A DNA stretch of 64,000 bases from NCBI GenBank assembly GCA_036563805.1, contig DATCLS010000004.1, forward strand, positions 12,910 to 76,909. Direction: 5' to 3'. Every line of letters starts with the position of its first letter. Within the stretch, counting starts at the first letter, position 1. This DNA is from DATCLS01 sp036563805. GTDB taxonomy: Bacteria > Actinomycetota > Acidimicrobiia > Acidimicrobiales > VFJN01. A program made the translations under genes and the position numbers. Positions 49,276 through 57,573 of this stretch are shown piece by piece. The notes below the pieces were generated by a model, which did not search any database, was not told the origin of the DNA, and saw nothing but the letters and a program-made list of their open reading frames with translations.

Positions 49276-49862
49276 CCACGCTCGTCGGCCGCCGGATCGT
49301 CCTGCGACCCCTCGTGCCCGCGGACTTCAACGCGTGGCAGGAGGTCCGCCGCCGCAACGCGGCCTGGCTCACGCCGTGGGAGCCGGCGCGCACGCCGGGG
49401 CTGCCCGACGTGGTCGAGTCGCGGGAGGCGTTCGCCATGCGGTGCTCGGCCCGGGAGCGCGAGCGCCAGCTCGGGACCGGCTACGGGTTCGGCATCTTCG
49501 TCCGCAACGCCTTCGCCGGCGAGATCAACCTGTCGTCGGTGCAGCGGGGGCCGTTCCAGTCGTCGTACGTCGGCTACTGGATCGACCAGGCCCACGCCGG
49601 CAACGGCTACATGCCCGAGGCGCTGGTGCTGACGGCCAAGTTCGCGTTCGAGGAGCTGCGCCTGCACCGGATCCAGATCTCGATCATCCCCCGCAACCAC
49701 CGGAGCCGGCGGGTGGTCGAGAAGCTGAAGATCCGCGACGAGGGCGTGGCGCTCCGCTACCTCGAGATCAACGGGGTGTGGGAGGACCACGTCCGCTACG
49801 CCATGACGGTGGAGGAGTGGCAGGAGCGGCGCGACGAGCTGGTGAACGAGTGGCTCGCCTGA
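49272..49862 (+). CDS. GNAT N-acetyltransferase (RimJ/RimL-like)
   Basis: A 196-residue acetyl-CoA-dependent acyltransferase. RimJ/RimL features: GRRIVLRPLVPADFNAWQEV, AGEINLSSVQRGPFQSSYVG, YWIDQAHAGNGYMPEALVL (acetyl-CoA loop variant) and HRIQISIIPRNHRSRRVVEK. Such enzymes modify ribosomal-protein N-termini or small amines. GTG 49272 overlaps the aminotransferase stop. Confidence 0.9.
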   Translation: MTTLVGRRIVLRPLVPADFNAWQEVRRRNAAWLTPWEPARTPGLPDVVESREAFAMRCSARERERQLGTGYGFGIFVRNAFAGEINLSSVQRGPFQSSYVGYWIDQAHAGNGYMPEALVLTAKFAFEELRLHRIQISIIPRNHRSRRVVEKLKIRDEGVALRYLEINGVWEDHVRYAMTVEEWQERRDELVNEWLA

Positions 49863-50893
49863 CCCGTCCCCGCCCGCCGGCCCGGCCGGAGGCCGACGCC
49901 GAGGACGAGAGCCCGTCCGCCGCCGACGTCGAGGACGTCGCCGCCGAGCCCGGGGACGCCGCGGTCGAGACCGGGCCCGACGACGCCGCGGTCGACGATC
50001 CGGCCGCCGAGGAGGCGGCCACGGACACCGCCTCCGCCGGGTCCGACGACGCCGAGGACGAGGCCGACGGCGCCGCCGAGCCCGGGGACGCCGGCGGCGC
50101 CGCCGAGCCCGGGGACGCCGGCGGCGGCGCCGGGTCCGGGGACGACGAGCCGGTGCCCGCCCGCCCGGGCCCGCCGGCCCGCAACCGCCGCCTGATCGTC
50201 GCCGGCGTCGTGGCGGTCGTCTCGCTGACGCTCGCCGCGGTCCTGGCGCTCGCCAGCCGCTCCGACACCGGCGGGGGCGGCGACGGCGACGACGGCACCA
50301 CCCCGGCCACGCCGTCCACCAGCATGGTCACCGGCGGGCTCGACGTCCCCGTGCCCGAGGGCTGGGGCGAGGCCCCCATCCCCCAGCTCGGCTTCGGCTT
50401 CGCCTACCCGCCGGGGTGGGAGGTCGTGGTCCTCCAGCCCGAGATGCTCAACAGCCTCACCCGGTCCGAGCCCCGGGTGACCGGCTTCATCGAGGCGGCC
50501 CACGCCGCCGCCCGGGAAGGATTCGTGGTGTACGCGGCCGGCGAGGACGACCAGGGCCGGGTCACCGACCTCAAGGTCGGCGCGGTTCCCGAGACCGACG
50601 TGACCGACGTCGCCGGCCTCGAGGCCCACGCCCGCGAGCTGGCCGAGCAGCCCGGACTGACCGACCCCGTTGTCGAGCGGGTCGAGGGCGCCGAGCACCC
50701 GACCGTGCGCCTGCGCTTCCGGTCGACCTCCGAGTCGGAGGACGGCGAGCGGATCACGACCACCGGCATCGAGACGCTCGTCCTCGGGCCCCGCGACATC
50801 CTGTGGTCGATCATCGTCACCGGCGAAGACGCCGCCCTCGTCGACGATCTCACCCCCCGCCTGGTCGACACGTTCGTCTTCGCCGAGCCCTGA
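49850..50893 (+). CDS. Membrane-anchored protein with acidic repeat domain
   Basis: About 347 residues from GTG 49850, which overlaps the GNAT end by 13 nt. Residues 1-105 are Asp/Glu/Ala-rich and cytoplasmic, with a duplicated AAEPGDAGG module. One membrane helix follows (about 115-138: LIVAGVVAVVSLTLAAVLAL). The outside domain (about 165-347) has an alpha/beta pattern (LGFGFAYPPGWEVVVLQPEM, ERITTTGIETLVLGPRDILW, DLTPRLVDTFVF) that recalls PsbP/LpqN-like folds, but I cannot assign it firmly. Function is unknown. Confidence 0.65.
   Translation: MARLTRPRPPARPEADAEDESPSAADVEDVAAEPGDAAVETGPDDAAVDDPAAEEAATDTASAGSDDAEDEADGAAEPGDAGGAAEPGDAGGGAGSGDDEPVPARPGPPARNRRLIVAGVVAVVSLTLAAVLALASRSDTGGGGDGDDGTTPATPSTSMVTGGLDVPVPEGWGEAPIPQLGFGFAYPPGWEVVVLQPEMLNSLTRSEPRVTGFIEAAHAAAREGFVVYAAGEDDQGRVTDLKVGAVPETDVTDVAGLEAHARELAEQPGLTDPVVERVEGAEHPTVRLRFRSTSESEDGERITTTGIETLVLGPRDILWSIIVTGEDAALVDDLTPRLVDTFVFAEP
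50072..50125. repeat. 27-bp tandem duplication in the acidic domain
   Basis: Two exact 27-bp copies encoding AAEPGDAGG, in frame. Confidence 0.9.
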
Positions 50894-50906
50894 GCCGCAG
50901 GCGCAC

Positions 50907-50940
50907 GAGCGGGCCGGGCCTCGGGGGAGCGAGCCCGCTC
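50907..50940. terminator. Hairpin between convergent membrane-protein and PadR genes
   Basis: 8-bp perfect stem GAGCGGGC/GCCCGCTC with an 18-nt loop, touching the PadR stop codon. Confidence 0.45.
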
Positions 50941-51448
50941 AGGGCCCGAGGGCGTCCAGGAACGCCCGCGCCGAGCGGGCGGCGTGGTGGCGCCACAGCG
51001 CCACGACCCGGTCGGCCGGCGGCGGGGGACCGAGGGCGGCGAGGTGGTCGTCGAGCCGGGCGCGCTGGGCCGCCACCAGCCCGGCCGTGTCGATGTCCAG
51101 GCGCTGGGCGAGGACCAGCTTGAGCAGGAACGCCGAGCGCATGTCCCGCACGTGCTCGACGGGCCGGGCCAGCCACTCCCGCAGCCGGTCGCGCCCGGCG
51201 TCGGTGGCGGTGTAGACGGTGCGGGGCGGGCCCCCGGTGCCGGGCTCGGTGTGGTCGGCCCGCGCCAGCTCGAGGGCCTCGAGCCGGTCGATCGCCCGGT
51301 AGACGAGCGCCCGGGTGAGCCGCCACACCTCGCCGACCTCGGCGTCGGGCTGGAGCTCGGCGGCGACGTCGTAGCCGTGCCGGGGCCGCTCGACCAGCAG
51401 GCCGAGCACGGCCCACTCGTTGAGCGACAGCGTCGGGCGGCGCTTCAC
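50939..51448 (-). CDS. PadR-family transcriptional regulator
   Basis: A 169-residue regulator with a PadR winged helix (LSLNEWAVLGLLVERPRHGY, LTRALVYRAIDRLEALELAR, PPRTVYTATDAGRDRLREWL) and a short dimerisation region. It differs from the PadR at 22 kb. It is divergent from modB, so control of the molybdate-type transporter is possible, though PadR proteins more often control exporters. The start is ATG 51448. Confidence 0.88.
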   Translation of the reverse strand: MKRRPTLSLNEWAVLGLLVERPRHGYDVAAELQPDAEVGEVWRLTRALVYRAIDRLEALELARADHTEPGTGGPPRTVYTATDAGRDRLREWLARPVEHVRDMRSAFLLKLVLAQRLDIDTAGLVAAQRARLDDHLAALGPPPPADRVVALWRHHAARSARAFLDALGP

Positions 51449-51549
51449 ACCGGCGAGCCTGCCACGGCGCGGCCGGCGCCGGGAGCGAGGGAACGGACGC
51501 GCCCCGATCTAGTCTCAGTGCACCTACCGCGATCGTGAGGAGGCAGGGT

Positions 51550-52362
51550 GTGAGTCCCGCGGGCCGGAGCCGCCGGGTCGCGTCCCGCGACCGGCCGCCC
51601 TATGCGCTCGTCCCGCTGGCCGTGCTGGCGGTGGCGTTCCTGGTCGTCCCGTTCGTGGCGCTGCTCCAGCGGGCGCCGTGGAGCGACCTCGGCCGCCTCC
51701 TGGGCCGGCCCCTCGTCACCGACGCCCTGCGCCTGTCGCTGGTCAGCGCCACGGCGGCGGCCGGCGTCGCCCTCGTGCTGGGCGTGCCCTTGGCCTGGGT
51801 GTTGGCCCGAGCCCGGTTCCCCGGGCGGTCGCTGCTGCGGGCGCTGGTGACCTTGCCCATGGTCCTGCCGCCGGTGGTCGGGGGCGCCGCCCTGCTCCTC
51901 GCCTTCGGGCGTCGCGGCCTGGTGGGCGGGCCCGTGTACGACGCCACCGGCCTGCTGCTGCCGTTCTCGACCTGGGGCGTGATCGTGGCCAACAGCTTCG
52001 TGGCCCTGCCGTTCCTGGTCATCACGGTGGAGGCGGGGCTGCGGTCGGTCGACCGCCGCTACGAGGACGCGGCGGCCACGCTCGGCGCCGACCGGTGGAC
52101 CGTCCTGCGCCGGGTGACGCTGCCGATGGTGGCGCCCTCGATCCTGGCCGGGACGCTGCTGGCCTGGGCCCGGGCGCTCGGCGAGTTCGGCGCCACCGTG
52201 ACGTTCGCCGGCAATCTCCAGGGGCGGACCCAGACGATGCCGCTGGCGGTGTTCCTGGCCCGGGAGTCCGACCGGGGCGCCGCCATCGCCCTGTCGCTCG
52301 TGCTCATCGCCGTGTCGCTGGCCGTGCTCGTCCCCCTCCGGGACCGGTGGCTGACCGCGTGA
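51550..52362 (+). CDS. modB: Molybdate-type ABC transporter permease
   Basis: Membrane subunit for oxyanion uptake, 270 residues and about six helices. ModB/CysT-like features: SLVSATAAAGVALVLGVPLA, VTLPMVLPPVVGGAALLLAF and the coupling loop EDAAATLGADRWTVLRRVTL with WARALGEFGATVTFAGN, typical of ModB. GTG 51550 follows GAGGAGG by 7 nt. TAGTCT at 51510-51515 is a possible -10. The stop overlaps modC (GTGA). No modA binding-protein gene is in the window. Confidence 0.9.
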   Translation: MSPAGRSRRVASRDRPPYALVPLAVLAVAFLVVPFVALLQRAPWSDLGRLLGRPLVTDALRLSLVSATAAAGVALVLGVPLAWVLARARFPGRSLLRALVTLPMVLPPVVGGAALLLAFGRRGLVGGPVYDATGLLLPFSTWGVIVANSFVALPFLVITVEAGLRSVDRRYEDAAATLGADRWTVLRRVTLPMVAPSILAGTLLAWARALGEFGATVTFAGNLQGRTQTMPLAVFLARESDRGAAIALSLVLIAVSLAVLVPLRDRWLTA

Positions 52363-53513
52363 GCCCGGACGTCCCCGGCCCGGCGGGCCGCCCGGAGGCC
52401 GCGAGTCCGGCGGTCACGCCCCGTGTCGCGGACGGACCCGGCCCGGCCGGGCGCCCGGTCCTGCGCGCCGCCCTCGGCGTCCGCCTCGGGGCGCTCGACC
52501 TCGACCTGGCCTTGGAGGTGGCCGACGGGGAGGTGGTGGCGGTGCTCGGGCCGAACGGGGCCGGCAAGACGACCGCGCTGCGGGCCATCGCCGGGCTCCA
52601 GCCGCTCGACCGGGGTCGCATCGAGCTCGACGGCTGCGTGCTCGACGACCCGGATGCCGGGATCTTCGTCCCCACCCACGAGCGTCCGGTGGGGGTCGTG
52701 TTCCAGGACTACCTGCTGTTCCCCCGGCTCGACGCCCTCGACAACGTCGCCTTCGGCCTCCGGGCCCGGGGGCGGCCCAAGGCCGAGGCCCGGCGCCGGG
52801 CCGCCGAGTGGCTCGAGCGGCTGGGCCTCGGCGACCACCTCCACGCCCGCCCGGCGGCGCTGTCGGGCGGCCAGTCCCAGCGCGTCGCCCTGGCCCGGGC
52901 GCTGGCCACCGACCCACGCCTCCTGCTGCTGGACGAACCGCTGGCGGCGCTCGACGCCCGGGCCCGCATCCAGATCCGGGCCGAGCTGCGCCGCCACCTG
53001 GCCTCGTTCCCGGGCGCCCGGCTGCTGGTGACCCACGATCCGCTCGACGCCCTCGTCCTCGCCGACCGCTTGGTCGTGGTCGACGGCGGCCGGGTCACGC
53101 AGGCGGGCCCGCCGGCCGAGGTGGCGCGCCGGCCCCGCACCCGGTACGTCGCCGACCTGGTGGGCGTCAACCTGGTCCACGGCACCGGCGGCGGCGACCA
53201 CACGGTCGCCACCGAGGGCGGGGTGCGGCTGACCGTCGCCGAGCCCGTCTCCGCCCGGGACGTGGCCGTGGCCATCCGGCCCCGGGCCGTCGCCCTCCAC
53301 CCCGACGAGCCCCACGGCAGCCCTCGCAACGCCTGGGAGGCCACGGTGGGGGAGATCGAGCCCGACCGTGATCGGGTCCGGGTCCGTCTCGACGGCCCCC
53401 TTCCGGTCGCCGCCGAGATCACGCCGGCCGCGATGGCCGAGCTGCGGCTGGCGCCCGGCGTGCGGGTGTGGGCGTCGGTCAAGGCCGTCGACCTCGACGT
53501 CTACCCCCGCTGA
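52359..53513 (+). CDS. modC: Molybdate-type ABC transporter ATPase
   Basis: ATPase partner of ModB, 384 residues. Walker A LGPNGAGKTTALRAIAGL, Q-loop VVFQDYLLFPRLDALDNVAF, signature LSGGQSQRVALARAL, Walker B LLLLDEPLAALD and LLVTHDPLDALVLAD are all present. A C-terminal TOBE-type domain (about 305-380: AVAIRPRAVALHP, WEATVGEIEPDRDRVRVRLD) may bind the oxyanion. An N-terminal Pro/Ala extension of about 35 residues is unusual. The start is GTG 52359. Confidence 0.92.
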   Translation: MSPDVPGPAGRPEAASPAVTPRVADGPGPAGRPVLRAALGVRLGALDLDLALEVADGEVVAVLGPNGAGKTTALRAIAGLQPLDRGRIELDGCVLDDPDAGIFVPTHERPVGVVFQDYLLFPRLDALDNVAFGLRARGRPKAEARRRAAEWLERLGLGDHLHARPAALSGGQSQRVALARALATDPRLLLLDEPLAALDARARIQIRAELRRHLASFPGARLLVTHDPLDALVLADRLVVVDGGRVTQAGPPAEVARRPRTRYVADLVGVNLVHGTGGGDHTVATEGGVRLTVAEPVSARDVAVAIRPRAVALHPDEPHGSPRNAWEATVGEIEPDRDRVRVRLDGPLPVAAEITPAAMAELRLAPGVRVWASVKAVDLDVYPR

Positions 53514-53542
53514 GCGGGGCTGGCGCCGGCCGGTGACCGGGT

Positions 53543-53557
53543 GGCGGGCACCCCGCC
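53543..53557. terminator. Hairpin between modC and the enoyl-CoA hydratase gene
   Basis: GGCGGG/CCCGCC stem of 6 bp with a 3-nt loop in the 75-bp convergent gap. Confidence 0.35.
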
Positions 53558-53588
53558 GACCGGCGATTCCGCGGCGACCCCGCGGCGC

Positions 53589-54347
53589 TCAGGTCCCGCG
53601 CGAGCTGATCTTCCGCTGCATCTCGGCCAAACGCTCCTGGAACGCCGGCTGGCCGATCGACCAGACCTGGGGCTCCAGCTCGCGCTCGACCGCCTCCTCG
53701 TGGGTCGCCACGTCGGCCATGGCGCCCAGCGTCTCCTTCGCCCTGACGACCAGCTCGCGGGGCGCCCCGGCCGCCCCGGCGGCCAGCCGGCGGGCGGCGC
53801 CCAGGAGCTCGTCGTCGGGCACGCACCGCCAGGCCAGCCCGATCCGCTCGGCCTCGGGTCCGTCGGCCACCTCGCCGAACAGGACGAGGGCGGCGGCGAC
53901 CTGGGGGCCGACCTTTCGCCGCAGCATCCACGTGTGCCCGCCGCCCGGGTGGATGCCGAGCCGCAGGAACCGGGTGTCGAAGCGCGCCGAGCGCCCGGCC
54001 AGGATCACGTCGCAGGCCAGCGCCAGGTTGGCGCCAGCGCCCACGGCCGGGCCGTTGACCGCGGCGATGGTGGGCAGCCGGGCGCTGGCCACCCGCAGGA
54101 ACCCGGCGTAGATGCGCCGCAGCCCCTCCCGCTGGCTGCCGCCGAGGTGCGACAGGTCGGCGCCGGCGCAGAAGGCGGGGGGCGCGCCGGTGACGACGAT
54201 GGCGCCCACCGACGGGTCGGCCTCGGCCGCGTCCAGGGCGGCGACCAGCTCGTCGCCCATCTCGACGGTCAGGGCGTTGCGGCGGGCGGGCGCGTCGAGC
54301 GTGACCACGGCGACGCCGTCGGCGATTGCGGTCGTGACTTCGGCCAT
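53589..54347 (-). CDS. Enoyl-CoA hydratase/isomerase family protein
   Basis: A crotonase-fold enzyme of 252 residues, usually acting in fatty-acid beta-oxidation. The oxyanion-hole segments are APPAFCAGADLSHLG and AAVNGPAVGAGANLALACD. The region HPGGGHTWMLRRKVG replaces the usual glutamate-bearing PGAGGTQRL loop, so the precise reaction (hydratase, isomerase or other) is uncertain. The start is ATG 54347. Confidence 0.88.
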   Translation of the reverse strand: MAEVTTAIADGVAVVTLDAPARRNALTVEMGDELVAALDAAEADPSVGAIVVTGAPPAFCAGADLSHLGGSQREGLRRIYAGFLRVASARLPTIAAVNGPAVGAGANLALACDVILAGRSARFDTRFLRLGIHPGGGHTWMLRRKVGPQVAAALVLFGEVADGPEAERIGLAWRCVPDDELLGAARRLAAGAAGAPRELVVRAKETLGAMADVATHEEAVERELEPQVWSIGQPAFQERLAEMQRKISSRGT

Positions 54348-54454
54348 GGGCGGAGTCTGGCCCCTCGGGAGGGCGGCCGGCGAGCGGGCCGGTGGAACGC
54401 GCGGGCCGGGGCGGGCCGGGCTGGCCGGAGCCATGACGGTCGTGTCGCGGTGGC

Positions 54455-54483
54455 GTGACATTTCGTCATGGAACCGTTACAGT
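54455..54483 (+). promoter_or_regulatory. Promoter of the first VanY-like gene
   Basis: GTGACA (54455-54460), 17-bp spacer, TACAGT (54478-54483). The predicted start near 54490 coincides with the leader hairpin. Confidence 0.6.
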
Positions 54484-54490
54484 CTCGCCC

Positions 54491-54513
54491 GCGCTCCCTG
54501 TGGGAGGGAGCGC
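54491..54513 (+). promoter_or_regulatory. 5' leader hairpin of the first VanY-like gene
   Basis: 8-bp perfect stem GCGCTCCC/GGGAGCGC with a 7-nt loop at the predicted 5' end of the mRNA. A similar GCTCCC/GGGAGC hairpin lies at the same place in the second paralogue. Confidence 0.55.
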
Positions 54514-54538
54514 CCGCCGCCGCACCGAGGGGTTGCCC

Positions 54539-55885
54539 TTGTCCAAGGATCGTCGCATGCCGGCCCCGCGCCGCAAGTGGGCTCTCGCCGCCTCGGCGGC
54601 CGCCGCCCTCGTGGTCCCCGGCCTGCTCGGCCTCGTGGCCCGCGCCGACGCCGGCGTGCAGCGCCCGTCCCGGCGCGGGCAGGACTCACCGGTCACCCAG
54701 AGCGACGACGCCGGGCGGCCGGGCGAGCTGGCGATCGAGATCGACGTGTTCCGGGCCGACCAGCCGGCGGTGAGCGACACGCTCGAGTCGCTCAGCGAGA
54801 ACGTGAGCCAGCAGCTGGCCGACCTCACCGCCGCCCGTACCCGCCTGCGGCAGGCCGAGGCCGAGGTGGCCCGGGCGCGGGCCGCGGTCGAGCGCACGCA
54901 GCGCCGCATCGACGAGCTGGTCGAGCGCAGCGACCAGGTGGCCATCCAGGCGTTCATGAACCCGCCGACCGAGGCCGGGCTCGACGCGCTCGCCGCCGAG
55001 TCGCTGTCGGAGGCCGCCATCCGCCGCCAGATCCTCGACGCCGAGGCCGACGAGAGCGCGGGCGTGCTCGAGGACCTGGCCACGGCCCGCGAGGAGTACG
55101 AGGTCCAGCGGGCCGCGCGCGAGGACGCGGTGGCCGAGGCCGAGGCTCGGGCCCGCGAGGCCGAGGCCGAGCTGGCCGACCTGCGGGGGGCGCAGAGCCA
55201 GCAGGCGCTGTTCGTGGCCCAGGTCCAGCAGCGGCTCGACCGGCAGCTCGCCGAGGCCGAGGCGCTGGCCGCCGCCAACCCCGAGGTGGCCCGCCGCATC
55301 CGCGAGCGCGAGGCCGAGCTGGCCGCCGAGATCGAGCGGATCTGGAACGAGCGGGCGATGCGCCAGGCCCTGCAGGAGCTCGAGCTGGCCCGGGCCCAGG
55401 CCGAGGCCGAGGCCCGCGCCGAGGCGGAGCGGCTGGCCCGCGAGGCGGCCGAGGCCCCCGGCGACATCGGGGCGCCCTCGGGCTCGGTCGTATCGGTGGC
55501 GTGCCCGTCGGGCGGCTCGATCACCGTCGACAGCGCCATGGCCCCCAACCTCGAGGCCATGTTGGCCGCGGCGGCGGCCGACGGCCTCCAGCTGTGCGGC
55601 GGCGGCTACCGGTCGCCGCAGGAGCAGATCGAGCTGCGCCGCCAGAACTGTGGAACGAGCGACTACGCCGTCTATGAGATGCCGTCGTCGCAGTGCACGC
55701 CGCCGACGGCGCGGCCCGGGTCCTCCAACCACGAGCAGGGCCTGGCCGTCGACTTCAACTGCGGGGGGTCGCTGATCGAGAGCCACAGCAACCCCTGCTT
55801 CCAATGGATGGACGCCCACGCCGCCAACTACGGCTTCTACAACCTGCCGAGCGAGCCATGGCACTGGTCGAACGACGGGACCTGA
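54539..55885 (+). CDS. Secreted coiled-coil D-Ala-D-Ala carboxypeptidase-like protein, paralogue 1
   Basis: About 448 residues, exported. A signal peptide (RRKWALAASAAAALVVPGLL) leads into a long Ala/Glu/Arg coiled coil (about 75-305) broken by IQAFMNPPTEAGLDALAAES near 137. The end (about 325-448) is a VanY/peptidase M15-type domain with zinc ligands in SSNHEQGLAVDFNC and SEPWHWSN. Six cysteines are conserved in all three paralogues, fitting disulfides outside the cell. TTG 54539 lies 6 nt after GAGGGG; ATG 54557 is an alternative. It likely cuts peptidoglycan stems, with the coiled coil as regulator, as in FtsEX-controlled hydrolases. Confidence 0.82.
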   Translation: MSKDRRMPAPRRKWALAASAAAALVVPGLLGLVARADAGVQRPSRRGQDSPVTQSDDAGRPGELAIEIDVFRADQPAVSDTLESLSENVSQQLADLTAARTRLRQAEAEVARARAAVERTQRRIDELVERSDQVAIQAFMNPPTEAGLDALAAESLSEAAIRRQILDAEADESAGVLEDLATAREEYEVQRAAREDAVAEAEARAREAEAELADLRGAQSQQALFVAQVQQRLDRQLAEAEALAAANPEVARRIREREAELAAEIERIWNERAMRQALQELELARAQAEAEARAEAERLAREAAEAPGDIGAPSGSVVSVACPSGGSITVDSAMAPNLEAMLAAAAADGLQLCGGGYRSPQEQIELRRQNCGTSDYAVYEMPSSQCTPPTARPGSSNHEQGLAVDFNCGGSLIESHSNPCFQWMDAHAANYGFYNLPSEPWHWSNDGT

Positions 55886-56005
55886 CGGCGGGGCCCACAC
55901 TGTGTGACGCCGCGATGCCCGGCGGGGGTTCGCGTTCGCACTATGGTCTCTGCGCCCGTCACCGCCGCAACGGTGCGGTGGGGCGCGCCCCGAGGTTGAC
56001 GAAAA

Positions 56006-56035
56006 ATGACACGCCGCCGCCGTGTTCATTACGTT
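56006..56035 (+). promoter_or_regulatory. Promoter of the second VanY-like gene
   Basis: ATGACA (56006-56011), 18-bp spacer, TACGTT (56030-56035), in an AT-rich patch. Start near 56042, just before the hairpin. The rest of the 224-bp gap holds no gene. Confidence 0.5.
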
Positions 56036-56042
56036 GTGTCGT

Positions 56043-56064
56043 GCTCCCGGCCCGCGTCGGGAGC
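56043..56064 (+). promoter_or_regulatory. 5' leader hairpin of the second VanY-like gene
   Basis: 7-bp perfect stem GCTCCCG/CGGGAGC with an 8-nt loop, placed at the predicted mRNA 5' end as in paralogue 1. Confidence 0.5.
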
Positions 56065-56109
56065 GCTGGGGATGGGAGTGAGTGTTCCGCCGCCACCCAG
56101 GGGAGCATC

Positions 56110-57369
56110 GTGATCTCGACCCGCCGCTGGGTCCTGTTCGCCCGTAGCGCGCTGGTCGCGATCGCCGTCGGGTCGGTCGTGGCGCCGGCCCCGAGCGGCG
56201 CGCAGGAGGGCGACTCGCCCTCCAGCGAGCAGGCCCGTCCCGGCAACGGCCAGCTCGACATCGACCTCGACGTCCTCCGGGGCGAGCACAGCGAGGTCGA
56301 GGACGCCCTCGGCAGCCTGGCCGAGAACGTGGCCGCCCAGCAGGCGGCGCTCGACGCCGCCAACGCCCGCGTCCTCCAGGCCCGCGCCGAGCTCGATGCC
56401 GCCAACGCCGCGGTCGAGGCCGCCGAGCGCGAGCTGGAGGGGCTGACGACCCTCACCGACGCGGTGGTCGTCGAGGCGTACATGAACCCGCCGACCGAGG
56501 CGGGCCTCGAGGCCCTGAGCGCCCAGTCGCTGTCCGACGCCTCGATCAAGCAGTCGATCCTCAACACGGAGGCGACCTCGAGCGCCGCCCTCCTCGACCA
56601 GTTCCAGGCGGCCCGCGAACGGGTCGAGGCCGAGCGCGCCGCCCGCGAGGAGGCGGCCGCCCAGGCGGCCGAGCGCGAGGCCGAGGCCGAGGCCGCGCTC
56701 GCCGACCTGGAGGGCGCGCTCAGCCAGCAGATGCGCTTCGTCCTCGAGGTCGAGCGCCGGCTCAACCAGCGGCTGTCCGAGGCCCAGGGCCTGGCCGAGA
56801 TCGACCCCGAGCTGGCGGCGCAGATCCTCGCCCGCGAGGCCGAGCTGGCCGGCATCGTCTCGCAGATCCAGGAGCAGGCCCGGCGCGAGCACGCCCAGCA
56901 GCTGGCCGCAGAGCTGGCCGCCCAGGCCGAGGAGGCCCGGTCCTCGGGCATCCAGGCCCCGCCCGGCGGCGTCGCCACCGTCACCTGCCCCCGGGGCGGC
57001 TCGTTCCAGATCGCCGGCGACATCCGCGGCTCGGTCCAGCGGCTGCTCGACGACGCCGCGGCCGACGGGCTCACCTTGTGCGGCCACGGGTACCGCGACC
57101 CGGCCGAGCAGGTGGCGCTGCGCCGGCAGAACTGCGGGTCCAGCCACTACGCCCTGTACGAGGCGCCGGCCTCGTACTGCAGCCCGCCCACGGCGGTGCC
57201 CGGCCGGTCCATGCACGAGCAGGGCCTGGCCATCGACTTCACCTGCGGCGGCGCCGGCACCGTCAGCTACGGCGACGCCTGCCACGACTGGTTGGTGAGC
57301 AACGCGGAGGACTACGGCCTCTACAACCTGCCCGGCGAGCCCTGGCACTGGTCGGTCAACGGTGACTGA
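56110..57369 (+). CDS. Secreted coiled-coil D-Ala-D-Ala carboxypeptidase-like protein, paralogue 2
   Basis: About 419 residues with the same plan as paralogue 1: signal peptide ending near SGAQ, coiled coil with VEAYMNPPTEAGLEALSAQS, then a VanY-type domain with SMHEQGLAIDFTC and GEPWHWS. The cysteines match the other copies. GTG 56110 follows GGGGAG by 6 nt. It has its own promoter and leader, so the array is not a single operon. Confidence 0.82.
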   Translation: MISTRRWVLFARSALVAIAVGSVVAPAPSGAQEGDSPSSEQARPGNGQLDIDLDVLRGEHSEVEDALGSLAENVAAQQAALDAANARVLQARAELDAANAAVEAAERELEGLTTLTDAVVVEAYMNPPTEAGLEALSAQSLSDASIKQSILNTEATSSAALLDQFQAARERVEAERAAREEAAAQAAEREAEAEAALADLEGALSQQMRFVLEVERRLNQRLSEAQGLAEIDPELAAQILAREAELAGIVSQIQEQARREHAQQLAAELAAQAEEARSSGIQAPPGGVATVTCPRGGSFQIAGDIRGSVQRLLDDAAADGLTLCGHGYRDPAEQVALRRQNCGSSHYALYEAPASYCSPPTAVPGRSMHEQGLAIDFTCGGAGTVSYGDACHDWLVSNAEDYGLYNLPGEPWHWSVNGD

Positions 57370-57414
57370 CGGCCCCGGGCCCGCGGGGCCCGAGCCCGAT
57401 TGGAACGACCATCA

Positions 57415-57443
57415 CACACATCCGGAGACCCTTTCGTTAACTT
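57415..57443 (+). promoter_or_regulatory. Candidate promoter of the third VanY-like gene
   Basis: TAACTT (57438-57443) fits a -10; CACACA 17 bp upstream is only a weak -35. The leader lacks the GCTCCC hairpin but has repeated CCGTCCG/GACCGT words up to the Shine-Dalgarno. Confidence 0.3.
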
Positions 57444-57573
57444 TCGGCACCGTCGGCGGTCCGCGCCGGCTCGTCCGTCCGGCCGTCAGCCGTCCGACCT
57501 TCGACCGATCGCCCAACCGACGACCGTCCGTCCCTCGACCGTTCATCCGAGGAGCCCAGCCAGGGGAAGCGCA

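Noticed and set aside
54484..56109. c-di-AMP (ydaO-type) riboswitch upstream of the VanY-like genes
   Set aside because: Such switches do precede actinobacterial wall hydrolases, but the conserved riboswitch core words were not found in these leaders; only simple hairpins are seen.
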